From NCBI GenBank assembly GCA_029891385.1, contig CM057229.1:930001-994000 (forward strand): a stretch of 64,000 nucleotides of DNA, in the 5' to 3' direction. Every line of letters begins with the position of its first letter. The first letter of the stretch is position 1. Both the position numbers and the translations under genes were made by a program. Shown in pieces: positions 1-10,961 of this stretch. The DNA is from Erythroxylum novogranatense. Its lineage: Eukaryota > Streptophyta > Magnoliopsida > Malpighiales > Erythroxylaceae. Under the pieces are notes generated by a model. The model worked only from the letters and a program-made list of their open reading frames with translations. It did not search any database and had not been told where the DNA came from.

Positions 1-838
1 GACTAACTTAGAACACATTCGATGAACAAAGCCCATAGTAGTGCATCTCACATAATGCTTGAACTTCTAGGGTTTTGTTGTTGTACCTTCAAGGTTAGGT
101 CCCATAGGCTACAGGTGACAAGATTGAAACTTCCTAATTCAACAAAATGAGTTCTCATCCAACAAATTCAACTTCCAACTAATTAAAGAAAATTTACTAT
201 TTTCTTTTTTTCCAAAAAAATAAAGTAGTAAAATCACTATACCGAAGAACCTTACGAGCTGATTACCATATTCTCATATCAATGCACCGTAATAACCAAA
301 AGAGGATCAAACACCACGCAATTTCCTAAATCAAGCGGAAACCCCTCAACAATCAGACCGAGAACAAAACAAGATCACAAACCCTAACACGCAATTCACC
401 AAATCAACATCCAAAATTCAATATTTGAATCGGAAAAGAAAAAGGAAACAACAACAAATAAATCAAACGAACCAGGATAAGATCGAAGAGGGTAGCTTGA
501 TCAACTTTGACGAACTCAGCATCCCATGCCTTCAGTTCGTCGTCAACGGAGGATGAGGAGGAGCAATCGTTAGACTGAGGAGTCTCCACATGCTTCTTAC
601 AATACTCAATGACCTTACAAAGGATCTTGCCGGTGACATTTAGGAGGGGGATGTCGCTGTCAACGCAATCATCTTTAATCTTGCTGGTGACATTGGGCAG
701 AGGGATGTTGTTGTCAACGCAATCATCTTTGATCATGTGCTTTATTGTTTGAGATTCGAGTGCCACCGCCCTATCGACCCAGAAGGTCCAGCCATCGGAG
801 CTCTTCAAAGTGATCTTTCTGGTGTTCAACATGACAAT
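1..838. repeat. Left copy of a tandem segmental duplication (SKP1 block)
   Basis: Bases 1-838 align almost base for base with 3292-4069, so the two blocks are offset by about 3.3 kb. The similarity covers the first part of the SKP1 intron and the whole of exon 1. It stops abruptly at the start codon: just past ATG on the gene's 5' side the two copies share nothing visible. The left copy therefore lacks the 5' flank of the right copy. The left end of the duplication lies outside the window. Confidence 0.9.
473..832 (-). CDS. SKP1-like protein, first exon only (copy A), with an internal 18-codon duplication
   Basis: SKP1 is the adaptor of SCF ubiquitin ligases and bridges CUL1 and F-box proteins. 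This exon encodes 120 residues from [14 protein letters not shown] to QATLFDLIL, the BTB/POZ-like N-terminal part. The donor GTTCG follows the DLIL codons in phase 0, as in copy B; exon 2 would lie left of the window. Compared with copy B it carries 18 extra codons: residues 35-52 are repeated as 53-70 (bases 623-730), inside the SKP1 fold. Three glutamates that copy B keeps near residues 15, 18 and 21 are W, W and R here. With a foreign 5' flank as well, I infer a decayed copy, although the exon frame is open. Confidence 0.75.
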
Positions 839-1777
839 TTGAGTTACATAGTAACCTTCTCTGCGAATTCAACGGAGGCAGATACTTTCGGGTCAATCAG
901 ATGAAGCAATGGAAATTACAAAGTTCAAATTCCATGTGTTGTAAGAGGTGCGAGTAGTTAGATAAAAGTGAACTTGGAACTGAATTTTTAAAGACAAACA
1001 CATTGCACGAAACGTAGTTAAGCTAATCCTTGTTGCCTCAATGAAGAAGGCAAAGAAATAATGTGAAAAATGCTTGCCAAAGTGGCCAAAAAATACAAAA
1101 ATGTTTCATGAATCAAGTTTGATTTAGGCAGGTTCAAGCTCAAGCTCAAACATAGTCATTCGAAATGAATGGACCGAATCATGTTTGACAAGACTCAAAC
1201 CCAAATTAGAGCCTGAATTTTTTCCATCCTGACCATTTCCTCTCTTTTGCGATTGTATTTCCACTTCTAAATGCTTATTCTTATCAAAGGAATGAATCAA
1301 GTTCCATTTAACCAAGTTCATGGAGCACAATCATTCGAAACAAATGAACTAAATTATGTTTTACCAAACTCCAATCCTGGTCCGAACCTGAAATTTTTTC
1401 CGTTTGGACCGTTGCTACTCCTTCCCCAAGTGTATGTCTGCTCCTAAATGCTCACTCTTGTCAGTTTCCTTGGCAAGTTTCTTAACGTAATCTACATTCA
1501 TAGGAGTTTCCTAACGCAAGGTTGGCATAGATCATTCCACTTTGGAGACCTTTTTTAGTGGAGGATCATGAAAAGCCAAGCACAACATAATTTAAAAGCA
1601 CGGTACCATAAACGAACAGCGTACTTATCATACTACATGATAGAAGGTCACAGTTTAGGTGTGGGAACATGGTGAAAGTAAAATAACAAATTGTTTGCAT
1701 TACAGTAACCCTGAACAGCCAAGTACAAAAGATAAAATAAGGAACTAGAAGATATCACAAATGTTCTTTGCCATGAC
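839..1777. other. Intergenic stretch with a degenerate direct repeat of about 200 bp
   Basis: No gene is recognised. Bases about 1110-1290 and 1310-1480 resemble each other: shared pieces include CATTCGAAA, CCTGAA followed by a T-run, and TCCTAAATGCTCA or TTCTAAATGCTTA. The two units are old and diverged. The short ORF at 1124-1330 lies across the first unit and has no recognisable protein features. Confidence 0.5.
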
Positions 1778-4066
1778 TTACTCATAGGCACACTGGCTGT
1801 CAATCACCTCGACCGTCTGACAAGTAAGATCCAGCAAATTCTTTATGTTCAGATAATTTGCCGCCTGAAAACAAGGAAAAGTTGCAATCGGTGTGAATAA
1901 TTTGCCGCCTGAAAGCAAGGAAAAGTTGCAATCAGTGTGACACCTTTTATTCTAATCACGCATACAAAAGCCAAAGCAATGGCTGCATAATACTGCATTA
2001 ATATATTGCTGTCTTCTGTTCCACCCATCGGACTCATATACGCACAAAATAAGGGAGTGCGGAAGGTTGCAAAAACTAAACAACAAATAAGATTCAGGCC
2101 TCTTAATCTCTATTGCAAGAAGCTCATGCTCTCAGCATGCCCTCGCCCCTTAGTTTCGACAGCTGTACGCAGGCTTCGATTTAGGGAAGTGATAACTTAA
2201 CCATCACTTGAAGTGATTGTTTGAGATCCATTACATTATACATCTTCCACACCACAAGTTATGCCACAGGTAGCAATCATAATAGCAGAAAGATTTTAGG
2301 AGTATCAATTCACAGATATTAGTACTTATGTCAGAGCAAGTTTGGAAGTAAGTGGTCTCAGAAAAAGAAAGCAGAGAAACTTTGCCTTTGCATAGTTGCC
2401 AGATCTATTTCCGTTTTCTCTAAAGTGATGTAAAGGATACCTCAACTGCATTTATCTGGAAGACATTTTACCATTCATCAAACAGGGGATGTCATTTCAT
2501 GTGGCTTCTTCCAACTTGAACCCACCATGCATAGGGGATTCATATGAGCAAGCAATATAACTTTTCTTTTATTCCGTTACTTCTGTAAGGTTATATGATA
2601 ATATCAATCATCTCTAATCTGTTGCTAAAAAAAATTAAATAAGAGTTTAATATATTACTCTTTAAAGTTCAAGAAGACACCAAAGGATCACTGCTGAACT
2701 TAACCATATCCGGTTCGATCAAGAAGCAAGTTCGGTAATAAAAACTAAAATAGAAGCAAGTAATAAAGACAAAAATAAGCATTTAATATATAGATCGCAG
2801 GAAGTTCAATGAGATACCAAAAAATTAGCCACAAACTTAACCATATCTCAGCCAATCATAGAAGCATGTTAATTAACTAGTATAAAAACAATCATTTAAT
2901 AAACAGCTGTTAAAGTTGAATGAGATACCCAAAACTATCCCCGAACTTAACCACATCAGCCCAATCAAAGAAACAAGTTCAAAAATGCAAAGATAAGCAT
3001 TAAACATAAAATTTTGAAATTTCAATGAGATGCCCAAAAGCATAGCTAAACTTAAGCATATCAAGGCAGATCAAAAGCTAGCTTTTTAACAGATATAATA
3101 CAAGCATAGTATAAAAATATTAAATTTTAAACCAGTTTCCAAAAATTTACTTCCAAATTCAACCACATTGGTCCAAACCTATACAGAGCAAGTAAATCAA
3201 CAACTTTCCAAAAGATTTCTTAAATTGCCTCTAAAGTTGGAGACAATAAAACTCAAAATGCAGAGAAGTTGTCCGAGCACTGTCTTCAAATGACTAACTT
3301 AGAACACCCATAGCAGTGCATCTCACATAATGCTCAAACTTCTAGGGTTTTGTTGTTGTACCTTTAAGGCTAGGTCCCATAGGCTACAGGTGACAAGATT
3401 GAAACTTCCTAATTCAACAAAATGAGTTCTCATCCAACAAATTCATCTTCCGACTAATTAGAGAAAACTTACTATTTTCTTTTTTTCAAAAAAAAAAAGA
3501 AAGTAGTAAAATCACTATACCTAAGAACCTTACAAGTTGATTACCATATTCTCATAGCAATGCTCCCTAATAACCAAAAGAGGATCAAACACCACACAAT
3601 TTACTAAATTAAGCTGAAACCCCTCAACAATCAGACCGAGAACAAAACAAGATCACAAACCCTAACACGCAGTTCACCAAATCAACATCCAAAATTCAAT
3701 ATTCGAATCGGAAAAGAAAAAGGAAACAACAACAAAAAAAAACAAATAAATCGAACGAACCAGGATAAGATCGAAGAGGGTAGCCTGATCAACTTTGACG
3801 AACTCGGCATCCCAAGACTTCAGTTTGTCGTCAACGGAGGATGAGGAGGAGCGATCGTCAGTCTTAGGAGTCTCCACATGCTTCTTACAATACTCGATGA
3901 CCTTAGAAAGGATCTTGCTGGTGACATTGGGGAGAGGGATGCCGTTGTCAGCGCAGTCATCTTCGATCATGTGCTTTATTGTCTGAGATTCGAGCGCCAC
4001 CGCCTCGTCGACCTCGAAGGTCTCGCCATCGGAGCTCTTCAGAGTGATCTTTCTGGTGTTCGACAT
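1778..4066 (-). CDS. SKP1-like protein, copy B, shortened in the F-box-binding region
   Basis: Exons are complement 3761-4066 and 1778-1864, giving 130 aa; ordinary plant SKP1/ASK proteins are about 155-170 aa. Exon 1 encodes [20 protein letters not shown] through [13 protein letters not shown]. Exon 2 continues in phase 0 with [18 protein letters not shown], the usual SKP1 join. The usual segment after this (DMIKGKTPEEIRKTFNI and the acidic stretch) is missing. The protein jumps to VIDSQCAYE and stop, which resembles the standard C-terminus ENQWAFE. The missing part of roughly 35 residues holds helices that contact F-box proteins. The intron is 1.9 kb. CUL1-side residues are kept, so a partial or dominant-negative product is possible, but decay is equally likely. 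Confidence 0.75.
1853..1940. repeat. 44-bp tandem duplication over the SKP1 copy B splice acceptor
   Basis: Units 1853-1896 and 1897-1940 differ at two bases. Each holds, on the minus strand, the pyrimidine stretch, TTTCAG and the first codons GCGGCAAATTAT of exon 2. Two acceptors 44 bp apart are therefore available. Using the one nearer the donor adds 44 bases, shifts the frame and ends translation after 18 codons of the extended exon. Confidence 0.9.
2660..3260. repeat. Degenerate tandem repeat of about 105 bp inside the SKP1 intron
   Basis: About five diverged units begin near 2666, 2803, 2910, 3015 and 3130. Each carries a version of AAGTTCAATGAGATACCAAA followed by AACTTAACCATATC and CAATCA. 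The spacing is close to 105 bp for the central units. Nothing suggests coding. Confidence 0.7.
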
Positions 4067-4069
4067 GCT
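3292..4069. repeat. Right copy of the SKP1 segmental duplication
   Basis: This is the partner of 1-838. Small differences include a missing 19-base piece near 3307 and extra A residues near 3737. The right copy keeps its own 5' flank beyond 4069. Confidence 0.9.
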
Positions 4070-4489
4070 TGCTCTTCGGCCTGTTTGATCTAATTGAGAA
4101 GGTGAAACCCAACAACTTTTAAAGACACATAAGGTCGGAAGTTGGGTTTAGGTGTTTGGTAATAATTTATTTTCTTTGTTTAATTCTTCACACCTCTAAC
4201 TTTAAGGCTAGCGACACCATCGACGGCAACTTGTAAACCTCAGTAGCGATAAGCAAATTCGGTCGCTAGGAGGGACGCGAAGAGGATCAAAACGACACGG
4301 AAGTTCGGAGACAAATAAATACGGAGGAAGACGAAGAAGACGATGCATAATAAAACATAACGGAAAGTGTTAAGAGGGAAAGGCTGAGCGCTGCGTTTAA
4401 ATTAAAAGTTCAGTATTACTACTGTAGACGTCGAACTAGAGTACAAACGCATCTGAACGGTTACAACGATAAGAAAATGGCGCGATCAG
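4070..4489. other. 5' flank of SKP1 copy B
   Basis: This stretch should hold the leader and promoter of the minus-strand SKP1 copy B. A TTATTTTCTTTG stretch lies near 4166, but I cannot name a TATA box with confidence. No other gene is seen. Confidence 0.35.
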
Positions 4490-4968
4490 CTCACAGCCTC
4501 GGCTGGTGGCATCCTTCGCAACAATGACGGCAATTGGTAAGGCAGCTTCTCTCAATTTATAGGATTGTGCTCAGCCCAATCAACGAAGCTCTGGGTCGTT
4601 TACACAGGATTTTCATTGAGTTGGCATTTGTTTTTTCGTCGGTTTAAACTGGAAGTGGACTCTTTGGGGTGCACTAGCTCCTTTTTTCGGCAGCCTCCCG
4701 CTTTCAGTCGGATAATCTTATCATCATGGAGATTTTGGACCTCCTCAATCGAAACTGGTTTGTTGTTCATCGACATTAGTACTGAGAGAGCAACAGATGC
4801 GTTGACTGGCTCACTATTCAGGCCGATCCTGTAATTCTTGATATCACTTATTTTAATGTTACACCTTTAGGGTGCCTTAATCTCCTTCTAGAGGATCAGT
4901 CGGGTCGTTGTTTCTTCCGACTCATTTAGTATCATGTGTACTCTTTTTCTTTATACCAAAAAAAAAAT
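4490..4968 (+). mobile_element. LINE 3' fragment (RNase H domain and tail)
   Basis: Reading from 4505, the frame gives GGILRNNDGNW, a stop, then FIGLCSAQSTKLWVVYTGFS and LEVDSLG, the typical order of the RNase H domain at the end of plant LINE ORF2. After a frameshift it continues EILDLLNRNWFVVHRH and, in a third frame, ESNRCVDWL to a stop at 4927-4929. A ten-base A run at 4958-4967 closes the element, as expected for a non-LTR retrotransposon. It is 5'-truncated with at least one stop and two frameshifts. I found no target duplication. Confidence 0.8.
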
Positions 4969-6330
4969 GGTTGTATTTGATTTGCTCTTCTCTCTCTAAT
5001 CAGTAGAATCCATGTCTCTCTCTCTTAATTGATTATCTTTCTATTCTTCCTGACAAAATCGTAACGATATTTTCTTAAAATTTGTTAGCCCCATTTTTGT
5101 TATCAACAATTAATATCAGAGAAGTCAACCCTGTGAATAAAAACGACAATGGCAAAGAATATCAAAAGAGCAGAGCTAAAAAGAATGGAAGAAAGTTTGA
5201 AAAACATAATGGAGAGAATGTTCTTGGAGATTCAAACCCGAACAAAGAAGGTAGAAAAGGAGATGACAGAACTGTGATCCTTACTTCTACAAAGCTTTCA
5301 GAAACTGGGAGTTGAGGTGGGAGCAACTGAAACTACAACACAAGGTAGTTCAGTCGAGCAAAGGGCGAGAAACGAACACGACGGCTACGAGAATGAGCAG
5401 ATCGAGTCCCTGCCATTCGATAGTGAAAATGTGAAACTATGGCTGTACAGATGCGAGCAATTCTTCGTGCTAGATTAGACTTCCGAGAAGCGAAGGTGAG
5501 TGTGGCGATCTTGCACATGGATGAAAAGGCTCAGGGGTGGTATTGCTTGTACGTAAGGAATCGCCATCATGCGGAAGTAGGGGGATGGGAGGAGTTTACT
5601 AAGGCATTGAAACAAAGGTTCAAATATTCGATGATCAGGTGGGAGATTTTAAGGAGCTTAAAACAACGCGGTATAGTGTTGGATTATTGAGCGCAATTCG
5701 ATCATCACTCCAACAGGTTGGCGTTGTGTGAAGGGTACCTAGTAGGGTTTTTTGTTAAAAGGTTGAAATCAGAGATTGGAGTAACGGTGAAGTTGCTTAA
5801 GCCTCAATCGTTACATCAAGCTTACACGTTAGCTCGTAAACAGAAGGTCATTTTGAGGTCCACGAGGAGCGCAATGTTCAAACACAGATCAATGGAGAAG
5901 GGAGCCAATGATAATTACAGCTCCGACCCCAACTCCCGCAGCTCACAATAGGTGACGATTATGCGGAAATCACCAACTGAAGGGTTACTACCTACCCCTA
6001 CGTCAATGTTACGACCGGCAGCATTAGGTTATTGCTATGGTCGTCGTCCACCCCGCAGGGACGTTTTAGTAGTCCAGATTTGATGAGAAAAGAGCGAAGG
6101 GCATCTGTTTTTGGTGCGATGAGAAGTAAAGTATCGGTCTTCATTGCAAAAAGAGACAACTACAATTTTATACAATTATAGGGGACGAGGACCATAGCAA
6201 TAACACTCCAGAAACAAGAGAGGACGAGTTGGAAGGAAATCCTGAAGAAGAAGGTAACCCGATGGTCTCCATGCAAGACATGCTGGGATTTTGATCTTGG
6301 TCCTGATCCTTTTGCTGTTTCTACTAAGAC
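4969..6330 (+). pseudogene. Ty3/gypsy-type retrotransposon remnant: PBS, gag and zinc knuckle
   Basis: A PBS-like TTAATATCAGAG lies at about 5110, and an ATG at 5149 opens a charged gag N-terminus (MAKNIKRAELKRMEES). Around 5420-5640 the capsid part reads VKLWLYRCEQFFVLD, then, after a frameshift, FREAKVSVAILHMDEKAQGW and GGWEEFTKALKQRF, a typical Retrotrans_gag pattern. Near 6095-6150 a decayed zinc knuckle CFWCDEK-stop-SIGLHC follows KRAKGI. Several in-frame stops and frameshifts make it dead. No protease, reverse transcriptase or integrase follows; the trace ends before the next gene at 6532. The stretch 4969-5108 may be the end of its 5' LTR. Confidence 0.75.
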
Positions 6331-6531
6331 TTTGCTTATCATGCGTAAATTATGAGTTCAGAATACCCAAGATTAGGGATCGATGAGGTTAGGAGCACAA
6401 GAAGATAAAGAGTCGTCAGTATGTAACCTTGCTTGATTTGCCCAGTCAGAGCCAAAAGAATCCTCAGCTGTAACAGTGATCAATTAATCACATAAACCAT
6501 ACAGATGAAAAGAATTTTCATTTCACAACCT

Positions 6532-9210
6532 TCAGAAGGTCCAGTGAGACTGAAGTGTGAGGCCAAATAGTATGGCATTACCATCAATTGCATAAGTAAC
6601 ACCAGGTTTCAAGTTGAATTTTTTGGAAATATTCAACTTTAAGTAAGTTTCAGCCTGAATACGACTCAATCTGTTAGGAGTTTCAGTCATCCCACTAAGA
6701 CTCAAACCCCATCCAAATTCATCCTCTGATTCATCAAACACGTTGACAGCCCATTGGACTTGCCTGTAATTACAATTTTTCATCTCAATCCAACCGTCAA
6801 TTCCGGTATACTCATCAAAATTTTTCTCCAGCTTCAAAGAAATGGATCCAGTTGACACCCTTTCATGAGTGTTAATTCCCAGTGTTGGAACAGATGGTCC
6901 ACCAGATGTGTCAGAAGCTTTAAAATGTTGAAGAAAGTCAACAGGAAAGATAAGGGCTCCAAAATTTAAATGCGGATTTCTTGATTTACGCACTTGGTGG
7001 AGACCTGAAAGTGAAAGCTTTAACCCTACAGGAAGTTGCAAGATAATTTGGCCGAAAGAGTTGAAGCAGTTTCCATGTGTGATATCACGTGGTTGCATTC
7101 TCGGAACAGAAACAGAATGAGCCATTGAAGCCATGATGTTTGATTTCCTCACCGACACGCCAACAGCGCTACCATTATGCTCGTTCAAAAGAGGAGGCCC
7201 GGCAGAGGCATAATTACATAGGCGCTTTCTCTGCTAGATAAGAGAGACATTAAACATCGGTCAACTAATTATACTGGAAACATCACCATGTTCAATAGCG
7301 CAGTTAACTGATATGCATTTCTGAAGAATGAAGATGCTAAAAGGGTTTTCTTAAGATCAGTTAGATTCCAAAGTAAAAAGCAGGCATGTTAGTTGCTTAT
7401 GAATAATCCAACCAAGTTTAGCTGACATCCTGTTAGTGATTCTAATGCCTTACAATACAAGAGCAGACAAACATTAGAGAAAATTTTATATAACGAACAG
7501 CTTTACATATAACTACCTTGGAGGAATTTGTTGCAATTCCAAAATCCCAGAATTGAGCTCCAACTGGGACAGCAATAGCTGAAAGCCAGTCAGTAATACT
7601 TCCTAGATATAGCAATTTCTCTAGAGAAAGTGTGTTTCCAGAGAAATCATCACTATAACCCGAGCCCTTTTGACTGGACACAAACTCCGCTATAAGGGTA
7701 TCCTTTTCTCGTATATTTGTTTCAAAGGTTAACCTTGACAGAATTCCGGCTCTGAGTCCTGCCCTGTCAAGAGCATCAAAATGCTCCTGATCAGTATCTC
7801 CCACCATTAATATGGTCCCCATTACATCAACCTCTCCCCTTACATGAGTACTAGTTTCTTGAAATGGACTTCCCTTGGAAATCTTGTAGAAAGAGAGCAT
7901 TCTCTCAACCTTGTCTTGCCTGTCTCTAAGTTTCATCAGATCTGAAAAGGCTTCTCGTTGCAAACGCTTCAAAATCTCAATCTGAAACAAAACAACAGGA
8001 AGAGCAGTAAGGCTTCATTGTATAGCCTGGTATTACATATAGAACCCTTAAATTTGTCAAGGCAGACTTATAATGGCAAATTCCATAAATAAAACCAGAT
8101 AAAGTCATAGAAAAAGCTAAAAGGTCGATATACCAGGTTATGCATCTAAGAAAGGAGAAAAGGCATTAACTACCTCATTGATCAATCCAGTTCTTATATA
8201 AGAGACTATTCTGACAATCAACCCACCAATATGACAGAAAACAAAGTAATAGCCCGTCATGGAAAACAACAAATACGACATATTTGTAAATTTAGGGCAA
8301 CTAAAAGCTGCTCGCATTGTCTGTTATCTTGATGTTCGAATGACAGAATTCTCCCAAGTCAACCACACTAAAATAAAACCCACTCAAGAATCACGGGATT
8401 ACGGGTCTGTTTTCAAAACATAGCTGGGAAAATCTTCTGAGTATTCACAATGTGGGGAACTTAAAGCAAACTACATTGCTTTGAGAGTTTTGACACACTT
8501 AACCAATAAAGGTGAGGTCTAAACGAAGATGCAGTTTCTAAGGATTGACATACTGCGTAGAAGGGTCAACCAGAATATTTCATTAACAGGGCCGCAGTGA
8601 AAGCCCCATCGCCATGTAGAACACCTTATAACATAAAATGTCAGTTATTTCTTCAAGATTCGGGGAGTTTATATATCAAAAACCACCTAAACGAACTAGT
8701 TAAAGATTGAAATTTCCGTTTACTACTAGCTAAAATGCTCAAGAGGCACCATATAAAAGACAACTAAGAAATTAGGAAGAACCAGTCCGTCTTTCAACCA
8801 AAGAAACCGCAATTGGACGACCGCTCGATTACACAAGCATCTGAAAGAACTTCAAGAACATAAACACTAACGGTATGGCTGTCAAGCAAGAAGAAACAAG
8901 AATTGCATATTGAACTTCAAAAAAAAAACTTCTCATCTCCACTGCAAAACATCACTTTTTCTTTCTCCTGCTTTCACTATTGAATCAAGAGTTCATAACC
9001 CAAAAAGAAAATGCCACCCACTTCCACAATAGACTACCATAAGCACGCACACACATGAAAAGAACTTGGCAGTTCTGACTGTATCAGAAAGAAAAAAAGG
9101 GAACAAATCAATATTACCGGATTGCGGTGATGAACAAGACCGTTGATGAATTCTTGGCTGGATTTAGCGAACCTTTTAAACTTTTCCACTGCAGAAGCCA
9201 CAGGATCCAT
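6532..9210 (-). CDS. Conserved plant protein of unknown function, 418 aa
   Basis: Three exons: complement 9118-9210, 7517-7981 and 6532-7230, all phase 0 with GT-AG ends, giving 31+155+232 residues. The start MDPVASAVEKFKRFAKSSQ is the only in-frame ATG before the first donor. The middle exon begins IEILKRLQREAFSDLMKLRD and contains a heptad-like charged helix, then VRGEVDVMG. The last exon begins RKRLCNYASAGPPLL and has many alternating hydrophobic strands ending TLQSHWTF. From memory this matches a widely conserved, uncharacterised plant family. I see no signal peptide, membrane segment or catalytic motif. The strand-rich C-terminal half might fold as a beta barrel, which is only a guess. 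Confidence 0.8.
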
Positions 9211-9340
9211 TTCTCAGCGATTAAAATGAAGAAAGAATCACCAAACACAAACCCTCAATTTGGATTTCAAGAGCGGGAACATCTGAAGCATTAATCAACT
9301 GAAAACGGAGCCAAGTGTTTTCACTTTTTAGGAGTAGCGG

Positions 9341-9350
9341 CTCTTTTATA
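9341..9350 (-). promoter_or_regulatory. Probable TATA box of the 418-aa gene
   Basis: On the minus strand TATAAAAGAG lies about 131 bases upstream of the ATG at 9210, a reasonable distance for a plant core promoter with a leader near 100 nt. Confidence 0.45.
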
Positions 9351-9359
9351 ATTTTCAGA

Positions 9360-10961
9360 CGGTTATACCCTTGTCTATCCACCGTTTCATCTTTCAGTAA
9401 TGACTATCTTATAGGAACTCTCAAGTTGGGGAAACATGAAAGGTAAGTGCTTGTATTAAAAATATACTTTTTATAACAGTATCGTGTAATATTAAAATTT
9501 GTTAATAATAATTAATAACATGTTTTAATAAGTTAAATAATAAAATTAATTTCTAAATACATAAAAGTATAGGTAAGATTTGTGCTTGTTAATTTTTTAA
9601 AAGACAAAAGATATATAATTCTTAATAAAATTAATTTCTAAATAAATAAAAATTGTGATGTAACATTTTTTAGAAAGTATTTATATTTAATATAATACTC
9701 CTAATTACTTCATTTGTTTATTATTTTTAACATTTTAAATTATATTAAGAATTGTTGTAGAAAATTTAATGCAAGAGAGTTATGGAGAACATAAAATTAA
9801 GCATGAGATTTTTAAAAAATAAATTATAAGAATTATGCAAATAAATGTGTAATCTTTTTCAAAATTGATTTTCATTAACACTTATTATGATTTTATGAAA
9901 TGTTTTAAAAACTAAATCAGAAATTTTTTGAAACTACTAAACCAAAAGTTATACTAATAAGGTAAAATATTTAAGATTTAAAAGATTAAGGTGGTATTAA
10001 ACGTTTATAAAATTGATTAAATATTAAATATAATTAAAAATAAAATTGTCTCAATTTATCAAATAATTTAAAGTATAGTTTAAAAGAGACTCTAAAATAA
10101 AATTAATTAATTAATTTTAATTTATAAAATCAATTAATTTAAAATTTGACCTATTAATTAATAAATTGATCAGTTATTTAATAAAAATAGTTATTGAAAC
10201 AAATCGAATCAAAAATTAATAAATAAACTTAAAAGTTTACCGTTTTAAAATTGTCACTATTAAATATATTAAATTAGTTTTTTAATCACCAATTTTATAT
10301 GAAAAATATCAGATGTTTGTATTAATATGGGCTAAAAGAATCAAAGTCTTTTCCTAAGGCCCAAACTGGTATCTCTATGGCTTAAATAGGAAAGACTCTT
10401 GAGGCCTTTTATGGAAGTTAATAGCGCAATTCATTGGGCTACGTTTAGTTAGGTGTTTTCATAAATATAAATTTGTTGTAGAATAAACTTATTTTAAAAA
10501 AAATGTTTTAATAGTAAAGTTATTTTTAATAACTAAAATGTTACAGGTTTAAATAAAATAATAATTTTTTTATAAATAGGGATGTTAATAAATCGAGTCC
10601 AACTGACCTCCTCATAATCCAACCCAACAACCTGGGATGACTCAACCCATGACCTGACACATAATGGAGAACTTTGCTGCCCAAAATAGGTCTTATCCAG
10701 TTCGAATTCAAATTAATTGGTTGCCTATATAGTGCCGAATACGGATGGTTTATTAAAAAAAACATCAAATCAATATTTTGTAGTAAAATTATTATTTAAT
10801 TTTAATAGTTAATTAAATCAAAATACATACTCAGAATTCTTAAATAAATTTTGTGATACAGAGAATTTGCCTGAATTGAGTATACATACATTTATATATG
10901 AGAAATTGATAATAAAAGCCGTGAAAGACCTCAACGAAACTGAGGAAGGAAACTCTCTTAA
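9360..10961. other. A+T-rich intergenic DNA
   Basis: Mostly runs of A and T with TTAATTAA-like words, including a dense patch near 10080-10160. A less A+T-rich island at 10577-10750 begins TAGGGATGTTAATAAATCGAG and resembles the end of non-autonomous hAT-like repeats, but I see no matching opposite end. No gene is recognised. Confidence 0.4.

Noticed and set aside
1124..1330. Small minus-strand gene
   Set aside because: It lies in a degenerate direct repeat and has no recognisable features.
10541..10768. Minus-strand ORF of 75 codons
   Set aside because: It overlaps a repeat-like island starting TAGGGATG and resembles no protein.
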